A stretch of DNA of 64,000 bases from Rhodothermales bacterium (GCA_028278205.1 JANQES010000099.1:1-64000); one strand, 5' to 3'; shown: positions 50,890 to 60,189, numbered from the stretch's first letter. The notes: generated by a model from the letters alone, not told the origin. Made by a program: numbers and translations.

Positions 50890-53175
50890 CTATCCATAAG
50901 AGACCCTCTTGCCGAGAAAACGGAATTGAATCCAGGTGATAGCCAGGATTACCAGAAACAACAGCCAGGCGATGGCCGAGGCGTAGCCCATCTTGAGGTA
51001 GTCGTAGGCGTTCTGGTAGATGTGGAAGACCACCACGTCGGTGCTGTGGAGTGGGCCGCCCTCGGTCATGACGAAGATGAGCGTAAAGACCTGGAACGAT
51101 CCGATGACCGACGTCACCAGCACGAAGAACGTCGTCGGTCTCAGCAGCGGCAGCGTCACGTGGCGAAAGCGTTGCCAGGCACTGGCGCCATCGACCCGCG
51201 CCGCTTCGTAAAACGCCGCCGGGATGCTCTTCAAACCGGCCAGAAAGATCACCATCTGGAAGCCGATGCCGATCCAGATGTTAACAATCATCACGGCGAT
51301 GAGCGCCGTCTGGGGATCGGTCAGCCAGCCCAGAGTAGACAGGCCCAGCAGGCGCAGCGTATAGTTAGCGAGGCCGAATTCGGGATGATAGATCCACTGC
51401 CACACCATCGCCACGGCGACGATCGACGAGATGCTCGGCAGGAAGAAGAGCGCCCGCCACAGGCTCACGCCCCGGATATTCCGGTTGAGCAAGACCGCAA
51501 TCAAGAGCGCCAGGGCCATCGACACCGGCACGTGCAGCGTGTAGAGCGCCGTGTTGCCGAACGCTTTCCAGAAGAGCCGGTCGCCCATCAAATCACGGAA
51601 ATTATCCAGCCCCACGAACGGTTTGCTCGCCGAGATGACGTTCCACTGGTGCGCGCTGAGGTAGAGCGAAAAAACCAGCGGCACGAGGATGAACACCAGC
51701 AACACCCCGAACGACGGCGCCAGGAAGGCGTAGCCCGTCAGCAGGCGTCGGCGCCCGGGGCGCTGCGCCACGAGCATCGTGCCGGCCATGAAAACCAGCA
51801 TCAGCCCCACCCCCAGGAATAGAAAGCCGAGGATCTCCGGGTTGCCTTCGAGCACCGTCACGTCGCCGGCGAGCGCCGCCTCGTCGAGGAGCATCGCGTC
51901 GATCTGTTTGGCGTAGTCGGTGAAGGCTTCGTGGAGGTCGCGCCCGCCGATGACCACCTCATCGACGGCATCGCGGGTGAGGTCTTCGACGCGGGTGAAC
52001 GCTTCGACCTGGGTGCCCCACGACTGCCGCCCGAAGGCCGCTTCGTCGACAAACACCGCCTCGACGCCGAACGAGTCGGCGGCCACCTGATCGGCGGCTA
52101 CGGCCTGCAAGCCCGGCACGCCGATGGGCGAGCGGGCGCGGATGCGGGCAGCTTCTTCGCTCGCGAGAAACGCGGCCAGGCGGACGGCCCAGGCGCGGTG
52201 CTTCGTCGTCTTGGGCACGCACCAGCCGGCGGCGTAGAGCACCGTCACGTGCTCGCCGCCTTCGGGCGTAGGCAGCGGCGCCACGCCGATGTCGATCTCG
52301 CCGCTGCGGATGTAAGGCATCATCTGGATGAGGGCCCAGCGCCCGCTCGGCATCGTCGCCAGGCGTCCGCTGTAGAACAGGCCGCGCGCGCCCTGGACGT
52401 TGGCGCTGCTCTCGTTGCCCACCATCACATCCTGCGGCGCCACGCCGTGCCGGGTGCGCAGATCGATCAGAAATTGCAAGGCTTCTTCGGTCTTCGGCGC
52501 GTTGAAGAAGCCGAGCGTCGAGGTGCCGGTGGGGTTGAAGAGGTCGCCGCCGTTCATCCAGATCCACGGCACCCAGAGGTAAAGCTGGTTGATAAACACC
52601 GTGCCGAACTGGTCGATGGTGCCGTCGCTGTCGGTGTCCTGGGTAAGGCGTTGGGAGATCGACAGATACTCCTGCCACGACCAACCCGCCTCCGGATAGG
52701 GCACGCCCGCTGCGTCGAAGAGACGCTTGTTGTAATACATCACCAGGGGCGTGAAATCCTTCGGCAGGGCGTAGAGCGCGCCGTCTTGCTCGAAGACCTT
52801 GCGGACGGAGGGGAAGAATGCGTCGAGGTCGAGGCCGAGCGTGTCGGCGGCGGGGCGCAGGTCGAGCAGCAGATCGCGGTTGACGAAGCGCGGGATGTAG
52901 GGGCTGTCGAGCAGGAACACGTCGGGCACCGTGCCGGCGGCAAACGACGTGAGGATCTTGTCGGGATAGCCCACCGGGATGGCTTCGAACTCGATCTCGA
53001 CGCCGTCGTGCTGTTCCATGAACGCTTCGAGGATGCGCGTTTCGAGTTCGAACTCCTTCTCATTGGCCCACGACGCCACGCGCAACGTGACGACTTCCTG
53101 CGCCTGCCCCGGACGCGGCACGGCGAGCGCCAGCACGGCGAGCACGAGGAGCGCGTATGGAGGGCGAGGGAGCAT
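50890..53175 (-). CDS. Fused ABC solute-binding protein and MalF-type permease
   Basis: 761 residues. Residues 1-25 are a signal peptide (LLVLAVLALAVPRPGQAQ). About 26-435 are a type 1 extracellular sugar-binding protein (LRVASWANEKEFELETRILE, GTVPDVFLLDSPYI, LPKDFTPLVMYYNKRLFDAAG). From about 455 come membrane helices: one (EILGFLFLGVGLMLVFMAGT), then the permease with YAFLAPSFGVLLVFILVPLV and the EAA loop FYEAARVDGASAWQRFRHVT near 690. Separate proteins in most bacteria are one here, tethering the binding protein to the membrane. It should pair with the MalG-type subunit at 47882. Confidence 0.88.
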   Translation of the reverse strand: MLPRPPYALLVLAVLALAVPRPGQAQEVVTLRVASWANEKEFELETRILEAFMEQHDGVEIEFEAIPVGYPDKILTSFAAGTVPDVFLLDSPYIPRFVNRDLLLDLRPAADTLGLDLDAFFPSVRKVFEQDGALYALPKDFTPLVMYYNKRLFDAAGVPYPEAGWSWQEYLSISQRLTQDTDSDGTIDQFGTVFINQLYLWVPWIWMNGGDLFNPTGTSTLGFFNAPKTEEALQFLIDLRTRHGVAPQDVMVGNESSANVQGARGLFYSGRLATMPSGRWALIQMMPYIRSGEIDIGVAPLPTPEGGEHVTVLYAAGWCVPKTTKHRAWAVRLAAFLASEEAARIRARSPIGVPGLQAVAADQVAADSFGVEAVFVDEAAFGRQSWGTQVEAFTRVEDLTRDAVDEVVIGGRDLHEAFTDYAKQIDAMLLDEAALAGDVTVLEGNPEILGFLFLGVGLMLVFMAGTMLVAQRPGRRRLLTGYAFLAPSFGVLLVFILVPLVFSLYLSAHQWNVISASKPFVGLDNFRDLMGDRLFWKAFGNTALYTLHVPVSMALALLIAVLLNRNIRGVSLWRALFFLPSISSIVAVAMVWQWIYHPEFGLANYTLRLLGLSTLGWLTDPQTALIAVMIVNIWIGIGFQMVIFLAGLKSIPAAFYEAARVDGASAWQRFRHVTLPLLRPTTFFVLVTSVIGSFQVFTLIFVMTEGGPLHSTDVVVFHIYQNAYDYLKMGYASAIAWLLFLVILAITWIQFRFLGKRVSYG

Positions 53176-53195
53176 GCGATCAGCTTGTTCTGATT

Positions 53196-53272
53196 AACCG
53201 CAGAGTTCGCGGAGAAGGCGCAGAGTTCGCAGAGAATCTTTGCGCCTTCTCTGCGTGCTTTGCGGTTAGACA
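53196..53272. repeat. CGCAGAGTTCG palindrome, copy 2
   Basis: ACCGCAGAGTTCGCGGAGAAGG with CGCAGAGTTCGCAGAGAA faces TTCTCTGCGTGCTTTGCGGTT, an almost complete palindrome with 9-10-nt units. It lies between divergent genes. Confidence 0.8.
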
Positions 53273-53333
53273 TACAGTACCTTGTTGTTCGATGATAGCC
53301 TTTTCACCGTTTCCGTCAAACACCAGGCAGCGT

Positions 53334-54524
53334 ATGCCGGACGAATCCACCAACGGCGTCTCCATCGCCGAGGCGTTGCGCGCGACGTTTGCTCGCTGGC
53401 GCGGCGATGCCGAGGGGGTGCGCATCGTCTGGGCGCCGGGCCGCGTCAACCTCATCGGCGAACACACCGACTACAACGACGGCTTCGTGCTGCCGATGAC
53501 GCTGGGCCGCGCCATCTACGTCGCCCTGCGCGCCCGCTCCGACGACCGCCTCCACCTGCGCTCGCTCGACTTCGACGAAGAGGTCGATTTTCGTCTCGGC
53601 ACCCCGCCGGAGATGCCGCCCGCGCACTGGACCACGTACGTCGGCGGGATGCTCTACGAACTGCACCAACGGGGCGCGTTCGCGACGGGGATCGAGATGC
53701 TGCTCTTCGGCGACGTGCCGATTGGGGCCGGGCTGAGTTCGTCGGCGGCGCTGGAAGTGGCGGTGGGCGTGGCCGTCGAAGCGCTCACCGAGACGCCGCG
53801 TGACCCGGTCGAGACGGCCTTGCTGTGCCAGTACGTCGAGCACACCTACGCCGGGGTACAGTGCGGCATCATGGATCAGTTTGCGACGCGGCTGGGCCGG
53901 GCCGGCCACGCGCTCTTTTTGGATTGCCGGTCGCTCGATTACCGCAACGTGCCGCTGCCGCTTGCTCAGGCCAGCATCGTCGTCGTCGATAGCGGCGTAC
54001 GGCGGAAGCTGGCGGCGTCGAAATACAACGAACGCCGCGCCGAGTGCGAGCAGGCCGTCGCCTATTTTCAGCAATTCGATCCATCCATCCAGGCGCTGCG
54101 CGACGTGACGCCGGCGCTGTTCGATCAAAACAAAACAGGCTTGCCGGACGTCATCCGAAAGCGGGCGCAGCACGTCATCGAAGAAAACGCCCGCGTCGAA
54201 GAGGCGGTCCGGCTGCTCGAAGCGGGCGACCTGGCGGGCTTCGGCGCCTGCATGAACCGCTCGCACGAGAGCCTGCGCGATCTCTACGAAGTCAGTTGCG
54301 CCGAACTCGATTTTCTGGTGGCGACGGCGCAGCAGACGCCCGGCGTGCTCGGCGCCCGGATGACCGGCGGCGGCTTCGGCGGCTGCTCGGTCAATCTGGT
54401 GGAAAAGCTGACGGCAGAGGCGTTCTCTGAGGCTATTGTGGATCACTACGAACGCCAGTTTGATCGAGTGGCGGATGTGTATCTTGTGGAGGAGAATGTG
54501 GAGGCCGGGGTGATGCCGTCATAA
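53334..54524 (+). CDS. galK: Galactokinase (GHMP family)
   Basis: 396 residues from ATG 53334 (MPDESTNGVSIAEALR); the frame is open back to 53157. GHMP motifs: GRVNLIGEHTDYNDGFVLPM (about 36, galactose-binding signature), PIGAGLSSSAALEVAVG (about 133, ATP-binding), and MTGGGFGGCSVNLVE (about 345). It phosphorylates galactose to galactose-1-phosphate in the Leloir pathway, in the cytoplasm. Divergent from the fused transporter and followed 24 nt later by the DapA-like gene, so it may belong to a sugar-related operon. Confidence 0.9.
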   Translation: MPDESTNGVSIAEALRATFARWRGDAEGVRIVWAPGRVNLIGEHTDYNDGFVLPMTLGRAIYVALRARSDDRLHLRSLDFDEEVDFRLGTPPEMPPAHWTTYVGGMLYELHQRGAFATGIEMLLFGDVPIGAGLSSSAALEVAVGVAVEALTETPRDPVETALLCQYVEHTYAGVQCGIMDQFATRLGRAGHALFLDCRSLDYRNVPLPLAQASIVVVDSGVRRKLAASKYNERRAECEQAVAYFQQFDPSIQALRDVTPALFDQNKTGLPDVIRKRAQHVIEENARVEEAVRLLEAGDLAGFGACMNRSHESLRDLYEVSCAELDFLVATAQQTPGVLGARMTGGGFGGCSVNLVEKLTAEAFSEAIVDHYERQFDRVADVYLVEENVEAGVMPS

Positions 54525-54547
54525 TTAAATAACGTAGGAATTTACGT

Positions 54548-55498
54548 ATGACAGAAAGCCATCGATTACCCGACGGCGTCTATGCCGCCAGCCTCACGCC
54601 GCAGCGCGAAGACCTCAGCGTCGATCACGCGGCGCTGGCCGGTCATGGTCGCTGGCTGCTCGATAACGGCTGCGACGGCATCGTCCTGATGGGCACCACC
54701 GGCGAGGCCAACTCGTTCGACGTGGTCGAGCGGATGGACATCCTCGACGCCGCGCTGGAGGCGGGCCTTCCGGCGGATCGGCTGATCGTAGGAACGGGCT
54801 GTTGCGCCGTGCCCGACAGCGTCACGCTCACCCGGCACGCCGTCTCGCGCGGCGTGGGCGGTGTGTTGATGCTGCCGCCGTTTTATTACAAAAACGTTCA
54901 CGACGAGGGTGTTTTTGCGGCTTTTGATCAGGTGATCCAGCAAGTCGGCGAGGCGGATTTGCAGGTCTATCTGTATCATTTTCCCCAGATGAGCGCCGTG
55001 CCCTTCACCCCCGAACTCATCGAGCGGCTGCTGACGGCCTATCCGGACACCATCGCCGGGATGAAGGATTCGAGCGGCGACTGGATGCACATGAATGACA
55101 TGGTCGAGACGTTTCCGGGCTTCCGCGTCTTCGCCGGCACCGAACGCTTTTTACTCGACATCCTGGAGGCCGGCGGCGCCGGCTGCATCACCGCCACGAC
55201 CAACGTGACGTGCCCGCTGGCCGGCGAGATCTTCGCCCGCTGGCAAGCCGAAGACATGCGCCCACAGCAACACCGCCTCACCGACCTGCGCGCAGCCATC
55301 GAAATCTATCCAGCCATCCCCGCGTTGAAACGTATCATGGCCGAACGCACAGGCCGGGCCGAGTGGCTGAACCTGCGCCCGCCCATGACGCCGCTTACCG
55401 AAGACGAAGCCGCCGCCCTCCTTGCAACCACAGATGAACGCGGATTAACGCAGATACTGCAACCGCTGATGGGGGCGGATAATGCAACCGCAGATTAG
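54548..55498 (+). CDS. DapA-family class I aldolase/lyase
   Basis: 316 residues; ribosome site GTAGGAATTTACGT. Family blocks: DGIVLMGTTGEANSFDVVER (GTTGE), GTGCCAVPDSVTLTRHAVSR, GVLMLPPFYYK, Tyr in VYLYHFP (about 143), and the Schiff-base Lys in AGMKDSSGD (about 172). The reaction in this family is reversible aldol cleavage or condensation with pyruvate; the true substrate, dihydrodipicolinate or a sugar acid, is not told by sequence. The final 24 residues (TTDERGLTQILQPLM...) are read from an AACCGCAGAT repeat, so the gene's native end seems to have been replaced by repeat DNA. Confidence 0.87.
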   Translation: MTESHRLPDGVYAASLTPQREDLSVDHAALAGHGRWLLDNGCDGIVLMGTTGEANSFDVVERMDILDAALEAGLPADRLIVGTGCCAVPDSVTLTRHAVSRGVGGVLMLPPFYYKNVHDEGVFAAFDQVIQQVGEADLQVYLYHFPQMSAVPFTPELIERLLTAYPDTIAGMKDSSGDWMHMNDMVETFPGFRVFAGTERFLLDILEAGGAGCITATTNVTCPLAGEIFARWQAEDMRPQQHRLTDLRAAIEIYPAIPALKRIMAERTGRAEWLNLRPPMTPLTEDEAAALLATTDERGLTQILQPLMGADNATAD

Positions 55499-55651
55499 GA
55501 CAGATGGGCGCAGATGAACACAGATACTGCAACCGCTGATGAGCGCGGATTAACGCAGATAAACGGCAATCGCACATGAACCCGGCAACCACATCATTAC
55601 ACAGATAATCTGCGCCCATCCGCGCCCATCTGCGTTTATCTGCGGTTGCAA
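55421..55651. repeat. AACCGCAGAT element, longest copy, overlapping two genes
   Basis: Multiple 10-nt units (GCAACCACAGATGAACGCGG, ATTAACGCAGATACTGCAAC, CGCAGATTAGGACAGATGGG) on the left and ATCTGCGCCCATCCGCGCCC with TTATCTGCGGTTGCAATG on the right. It spans the end of the aldolase-family gene and runs into the start codon of the aminotransferase gene. Confidence 0.8.
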
Positions 55652-56808
55652 TGACACCAAAGCCCATGAACACCCAAATCCTCATCGAGAAGCCGCCCTT
55701 CCAGCCCTTCGAACTCGAACGGTTGATGTCGGAGTGGGAGCAGAAGGTAGCGTATAACCTCACCGAGAGCGGCGTCCACCCGATCACGTTGCGCGAACTC
55801 GTCGGCGAGACGGGGCGGTTGGAGGCGTTGCTCGACACCGAGTTGAATTATCCGCAGGTCAACGGCACGGACGAACTGCGCGAGCGCATCGCGGCGCTGT
55901 ATCCCGGCGCCACGCCTGATAACGTGCTGGTGACGGTCGGCGCCGCCGAGGCCAATTACATCACCACCCAGACGTTTGCCGACGCCGGCGGCGAGATCGT
56001 GGTGATGATGCCTAATTATCTGCTGGCCTGGGGCGCGGCGCAAAACTTCGGCGCGCGTGTCAAGACGTTTCCGCTGCGCGAAGACCGGGGCTGGGCGCCC
56101 GACCTCGACGCCCTGAACGAGGTCGTCACCGAGGCGACGCGGCTCATTGCCGTCTGCAATCCCAACAACCCGACCGGCTACATCCTCTCCGAGGCTGAGA
56201 TGGACGCCGTCGTGGCGGCTGCCGAGCGCGTGGGCGCGTGGATCCTGGCCGATGAAGTCTACAGCGGCGCCGAACAACGGACCGACGTGCAGACGCCGTC
56301 GTTCTGGGGCCGGTACGACAGGGTGCTGGCGCTCAACAGCATGAGCAAAGCCTACGGCCTGCCGGGCCTGCGTATCGGCTGGATCGTCGCGCCCGCCGAG
56401 ACGGTGGAGGCCCTCTGGCGACGGCACGAATACACCACCATCGCCGCGACGATGCTGTCGAACAAGCTGGCGGGGCTCGCGCTCTCGCCCGATGTGCGGC
56501 CTCGTCTCATCGACCGGACGCGCCGCTACGTCCGGCGGGGGTATTCGATTCTGGAGGCCTGGCTCGAGCAGCACGAGGCCATCTTCGAATGGACCGCACC
56601 GCAGGCTGCCGCCATCGCCTTCGTCCGCTATCGCCTCGATATTGCTTCCGTTGATTTTGCGGATCGATTGCGGCGTGAGCACAGTGTGCTCGTGGTGCCG
56701 GGCGCGCACGCGGGCCTCGATCATCACCTGCGCATCAGCTTCGGCCCACCCGCCGAATACCTCCAGGCCGGGCTCGACCGCATCAGCGCTTTTCTTGAGA
56801 CGTTGTAG
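55651..56808 (+). CDS. Class I/II pyridoxal-phosphate aminotransferase
   Basis: 385 residues; ATG 55651 sits at the edge of a repeat and ATG 55666 (MNTQILIEKPPF) is an equally good start. Fold type I marks: NYPQVNGTDELRERIAAL, AVCNPNNPTGYILSEAEMD, WILADEVYSGAEQ, and the PLP-Lys block LALNSMSKAYGLPGLRIGW (Lys near 231). Arg for the carboxylate is in HHLRISFGPP near the end. It transfers amino groups between an amino acid and a 2-oxo acid; specificity is unknown. It lies in the same direction as the DapA-like and galactokinase genes. Cytoplasmic. Confidence 0.88.
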   Translation: MTPKPMNTQILIEKPPFQPFELERLMSEWEQKVAYNLTESGVHPITLRELVGETGRLEALLDTELNYPQVNGTDELRERIAALYPGATPDNVLVTVGAAEANYITTQTFADAGGEIVVMMPNYLLAWGAAQNFGARVKTFPLREDRGWAPDLDALNEVVTEATRLIAVCNPNNPTGYILSEAEMDAVVAAAERVGAWILADEVYSGAEQRTDVQTPSFWGRYDRVLALNSMSKAYGLPGLRIGWIVAPAETVEALWRRHEYTTIAATMLSNKLAGLALSPDVRPRLIDRTRRYVRRGYSILEAWLEQHEAIFEWTAPQAAAIAFVRYRLDIASVDFADRLRREHSVLVVPGAHAGLDHHLRISFGPPAEYLQAGLDRISAFLETL

Positions 56809-56834
56809 TGAGTAATCTGAGTGCGGGTAACAAA

Positions 56835-57004
56835 GCCCCGTAGGGGCGCCCTGTTTGTAGTTTGAGGAGATTTTATAGGATCAAGCCCCGTAGGGGCGGC
56901 CTGTTCAGGAGAAGTTGTCTCATCCTCTTTGAACAGGCCGCTCCTACGGAGCTTGATTGTTTTTTAGCCTCATGCTACAAATAGGTCGCCCCTACGGGGC
57001 TTCT
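56835..57004. repeat. AGCCCCGTAGGGGCG repeated palindromes
   Basis: Three or four copies of a short palindrome (CCCCGTAGGGGC, or CTCCTACGGAGC in one) with the conserved flank GGCCTGTT or CCTGTTTGTAG, in direct and inverted order: AAGCCCCGTAGGGGCGCCCT near 56835, a second near 56884, an inverted GCTCCTACGGAGCTTG near 56940, and GCCCCTACGGGGCTTC near 56987. The 292-nt gap holds no gene, only this and a heptamer stretch at 57046-57100 (ACCAACAACGGACCACG...). Confidence 0.85.
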
Positions 57005-57100
57005 TGAAGATTTGCCGGTAGGACGAGGTAATTGTCGATCCTCAAGCCTATAATCCAACAACCAACAACGGACCACGAACAACCGATCACCAACCAACGA

Positions 57101-60100
57101 ATGGCAATCGTCGAACAGATCGCGCCGCAGTTTACGCAGGAAGACGCCGCACGCCTTGCCGAAACGGTGTACGGCCTGACGGCTACGGCGCGGCCTATGC
57201 CGAGCTATGCCGATCAGAATTTCCTGATGGAGGATGTGTCAGGGCGGCGGTTCGTCCTCCGGATTGCCAATGCCGCCGAGGATCCGGCAGTGCTCGATCT
57301 GCAACAGAAAGCCCTCGCCTACCTCGCTGCCCATTTTCCAACGCCGTCGTTTCAGCAGGTCTGCGAGACCACGTCGGGCCAGACGATGACCGTCGTGGAC
57401 GGAGCCGGCGGCGCGCGCCATCACGTCTGGATGGTGACGTACTTGCCGGGGCGGATGATGGTGGACGTGAAGCCGCAGACGCCTCGCCTCCTCCGCAGCC
57501 TGGGCCGTTTTTTGGGGACGATGGATCGGGTGCTGGAAGGCTTCACCCACCCCGCCATGCGCCAGGGTCTGATCTGGGATTTGAAGAACGCGCAGGCCAT
57601 CCGCCCGCATCTCGCTCACATCAACAATCCAGAGCGGCGCGCACTCGCCGAGCCGTTTCTTGAGCGATTCGAGGAGGTGGTCGAGCCATTGCTGCCGGCT
57701 CTTGGAAAGAGTTTCATCCAGAATGACGGCAACGATTACAACGTGCTTGTCAGCGGCACGGGCAGCGACGCCGAAGTCACCGGGTTGCTTGATTTTGGCG
57801 ATATGGTGCATACGCCCACGGTGTGCGAGCCGGCCATTGCAGCGGCCTACGCCCTGCTCGGCAAGGCCGGTCCGCTGGCGGCAGCGGCGCAGGTCATCGG
57901 CGGCTATCACGAGGCGCATCCGCTCACCGAACAAGAACTGGCGGTGCTCTACGGGCTCATCGGCGCGCGGTTGTGCAGCAGTGTGTTGCTCTCGGCCTAT
58001 CGGAAAACGCTGGAGCCGGATAACGACTACCTGATGGTCTCGGCGCAGCCGGTCTGGAAGGCGATGGAGATCCTCGCGGACGTGCCTCCGAACTTTGCGC
58101 ATTACACCTTCCGGTATGCCTGCGGCCTGGAGCCGTGCCCGCAAACCGCCCGCCTCGTCGCCTGGCTCGACGAACACGCCGAGGCCGCCGCGCCCGTGGT
58201 GAAGCCGGATGTGAGGCAAGAAAAGCCACTCGTCTTCGATTGGAGCGTTGGCAGCCCGCTGGTCGGCAATCCGGAAGAACTGGCCGATCCGGCGTCGTAT
58301 GCAGACATGATGTTCGGGGCGATGGAGGCTGCCGGGGCCGCCGTCGGCGTCGGGCGATACGACGAGGCGCGGCTGGTCTATGCCACGGAGCAGTTCCGTT
58401 CCAGCCCGGACGAGACCGCCGAGCACCGGACGATCCACCTCGGCATCGACCTGTTTCAAAAAGCAGGATCGCCCGTTTTTGCCCCGCTCGACGGTGTCGT
58501 CTACAGCGTCCACGACAACGCCTTCCCGCTCGACTATGGCCCGACGATCATCTTGCAGCACGAGGCCAGCGGCCTTCCCTTCTACACACTCTACGGCCAC
58601 CTCAGCCGCGCCTCGCTCGATGGACTTCACCAGGGTCAATCCATCCAAAAAGGCCAACAAATCGCCACGCTGGGCGATACGGGCGAGAACGGCGGGTGGG
58701 TGCCGCATCTGCATTTCCAACTCATCACCGACATGCTGGGGCATCGGGACAATTATCCCGGCGTGGCGCGGGCGAGCGAGCGCGCCGTGTGGAAAAGCCT
58801 GAGCCCTGATCCCAACGTCATCCTGGGCATCCCGGCGGCATGTTTTCCGGAGGAGGATTGGAGCAAAGAAGAGATCCTCGAACGCCGGGCGCAGCGCATC
58901 GGACGGAACCTGAGCATCTCGTATCAGAAGCCGCTGAAGATGGTGCGCGGCTTCATGCAATACCTCTACGACGACACGGGCCGCGCCTACCTCGACGCCG
59001 TCAACAACGTGCCGCACGTGGGGCATAGCCATCCGGCGGTGGTGCGGGCGGCGCAGCGGCAGATGGCGGTGCTCAACACCAACACGCGCTACCTGCACAG
59101 CTTCCTCATCCGCTACGCCGAACGCCTCTGCGCGCTGATGCCGGAGCCCCTAAGTGTCTGTTTCTTCGTCAATTCGGGCAGCGAAGCCAACGACCTCGCC
59201 CTCCGCCTGGCCCGCGCGCACACCGGGCAGCGCGACCTCATCGTGCTCGACGGCGCCTACCACGGCCACCTCTCTTCGCTCATCGACATCAGCCCCTACA
59301 AGTTCGACGGTCCCGGCGGGATGGGGGCGCCGCCGCACGTCCACAAAACCCTCACGCCCGATCCCTATCGCGGCCTCTACCGGGCTGGCGATCCGGAGGC
59401 GGGCGCGAAGTATGCCGGGCACGTCGCCGAGGCCGTCGAGCACGCGCGGCAGGCGGGGCGAGGGGTGTCTGCCTTCATCAGCGAGTCGATCCTGGGATGC
59501 GGCGGGCAGATCGAATGTCCGGAGGGATATCTCCGCGAAGCCTACCGCCACGTCCGCGCTGCCGGCGGCGTGTGCATCGCCGACGAGGTGCAGGTGGGCT
59601 TCGGGCGCGTGGGGACGCATTTCTGGGGCTTCGAGACGCAGGATGTCGTGCCCGATATCGTGGTGATGGGCAAGCCCATCGGCAATGCCCATCCGCTGGC
59701 GGCGGTGGTCACCACGCCGGAGATCGCCGCGTCGTTCGATAACGGGATGGAGTTTTTCAGCACCTTCGGCGGCAATCCTGTTTCGTGCGCTGTGGGGATG
59801 GCCGTCTTAGACGTGATCGAAAAAGAGGATCTGCAAGCGAACGCGCTGCGCACCGGCGCGCATCTGAAAGCGGGGCTGGAACGATTAAAAGACAACCACC
59901 CCATCGTCGGCGATGTGCGCGGGCGCGGGCTGTTTCTGGGCGTCGAACTGGTGCTGGACCGCGAGACACTGGCGCCGGCGGCGGCGCAGGCCACGTACGT
60001 CGTCAACCGCCTGCGCGAGCACGGCATCCTGATGAGCACCGACGGCCCGCTGCACAACGTTTTGAAGATCAAACCCCCGCTGGTCTTCAATAAAGCGAAT

Positions 60101-60175
60101 GCCGACTTTTTGGTGCGGACGCTGGATGAGGTTTTAGGGGAGGATTTTGTGCGGTTTGGGCGTAACCAGAATTGA
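57101..60175 (+). CDS. Three-domain protein: aminoglycoside phosphotransferase-like kinase, M23 peptidase, class III aminotransferase
   Basis: 1024 residues from ATG 57101, which follows repeat DNA. Residues about 1-370 form an APH/choline-kinase-like domain: SYADQNFLMEDVSGRRFVLR, FIQNDGNDYNVLVSG (catalytic loop, near 204) and LLDFGDMVHTP (metal Asp, near 229). About 440-570 are an M23/LytM-like domain: HLGIDLFQKAGSPVFAP, YGHLSRASL, HLHFQL near 538, with the metal ligands H and D present. About 600-1020 are a class III aminotransferase (DEVQVGFGRVGTHFWGFE, PLP Lys in VVMGKPIGNAHPLA near 857). The parts resemble ethanolamine/hydroxylysine phosphorylation and phospholyase enzymes of the AGXT2L type. 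A single-protein route, kinase then phospholyase, is inferred. Confidence 0.85.
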   Translation: MAIVEQIAPQFTQEDAARLAETVYGLTATARPMPSYADQNFLMEDVSGRRFVLRIANAAEDPAVLDLQQKALAYLAAHFPTPSFQQVCETTSGQTMTVVDGAGGARHHVWMVTYLPGRMMVDVKPQTPRLLRSLGRFLGTMDRVLEGFTHPAMRQGLIWDLKNAQAIRPHLAHINNPERRALAEPFLERFEEVVEPLLPALGKSFIQNDGNDYNVLVSGTGSDAEVTGLLDFGDMVHTPTVCEPAIAAAYALLGKAGPLAAAAQVIGGYHEAHPLTEQELAVLYGLIGARLCSSVLLSAYRKTLEPDNDYLMVSAQPVWKAMEILADVPPNFAHYTFRYACGLEPCPQTARLVAWLDEHAEAAAPVVKPDVRQEKPLVFDWSVGSPLVGNPEELADPASYADMMFGAMEAAGAAVGVGRYDEARLVYATEQFRSSPDETAEHRTIHLGIDLFQKAGSPVFAPLDGVVYSVHDNAFPLDYGPTIILQHEASGLPFYTLYGHLSRASLDGLHQGQSIQKGQQIATLGDTGENGGWVPHLHFQLITDMLGHRDNYPGVARASERAVWKSLSPDPNVILGIPAACFPEEDWSKEEILERRAQRIGRNLSISYQKPLKMVRGFMQYLYDDTGRAYLDAVNNVPHVGHSHPAVVRAAQRQMAVLNTNTRYLHSFLIRYAERLCALMPEPLSVCFFVNSGSEANDLALRLARAHTGQRDLIVLDGAYHGHLSSLIDISPYKFDGPGGMGAPPHVHKTLTPDPYRGLYRAGDPEAGAKYAGHVAEAVEHARQAGRGVSAFISESILGCGGQIECPEGYLREAYRHVRAAGGVCIADEVQVGFGRVGTHFWGFETQDVVPDIVVMGKPIGNAHPLAAVVTTPEIAASFDNGMEFFSTFGGNPVSCAVGMAVLDVIEKEDLQANALRTGAHLKAGLERLKDNHPIVGDVRGRGLFLGVELVLDRETLAPAAAQATYVVNRLREHGILMSTDGPLHNVLKIKPPLVFNKANADFLVRTLDEVLGEDFVRFGRNQN

Positions 60176-60189
60176 TTTCCTTTCTTTGC

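Noticed and set aside
53292..53333. Earlier ATG at 53292 for galactokinase
   Set aside because: It adds MIAFSPFPS and similar residues not expected in the family, and no ribosome site precedes it.
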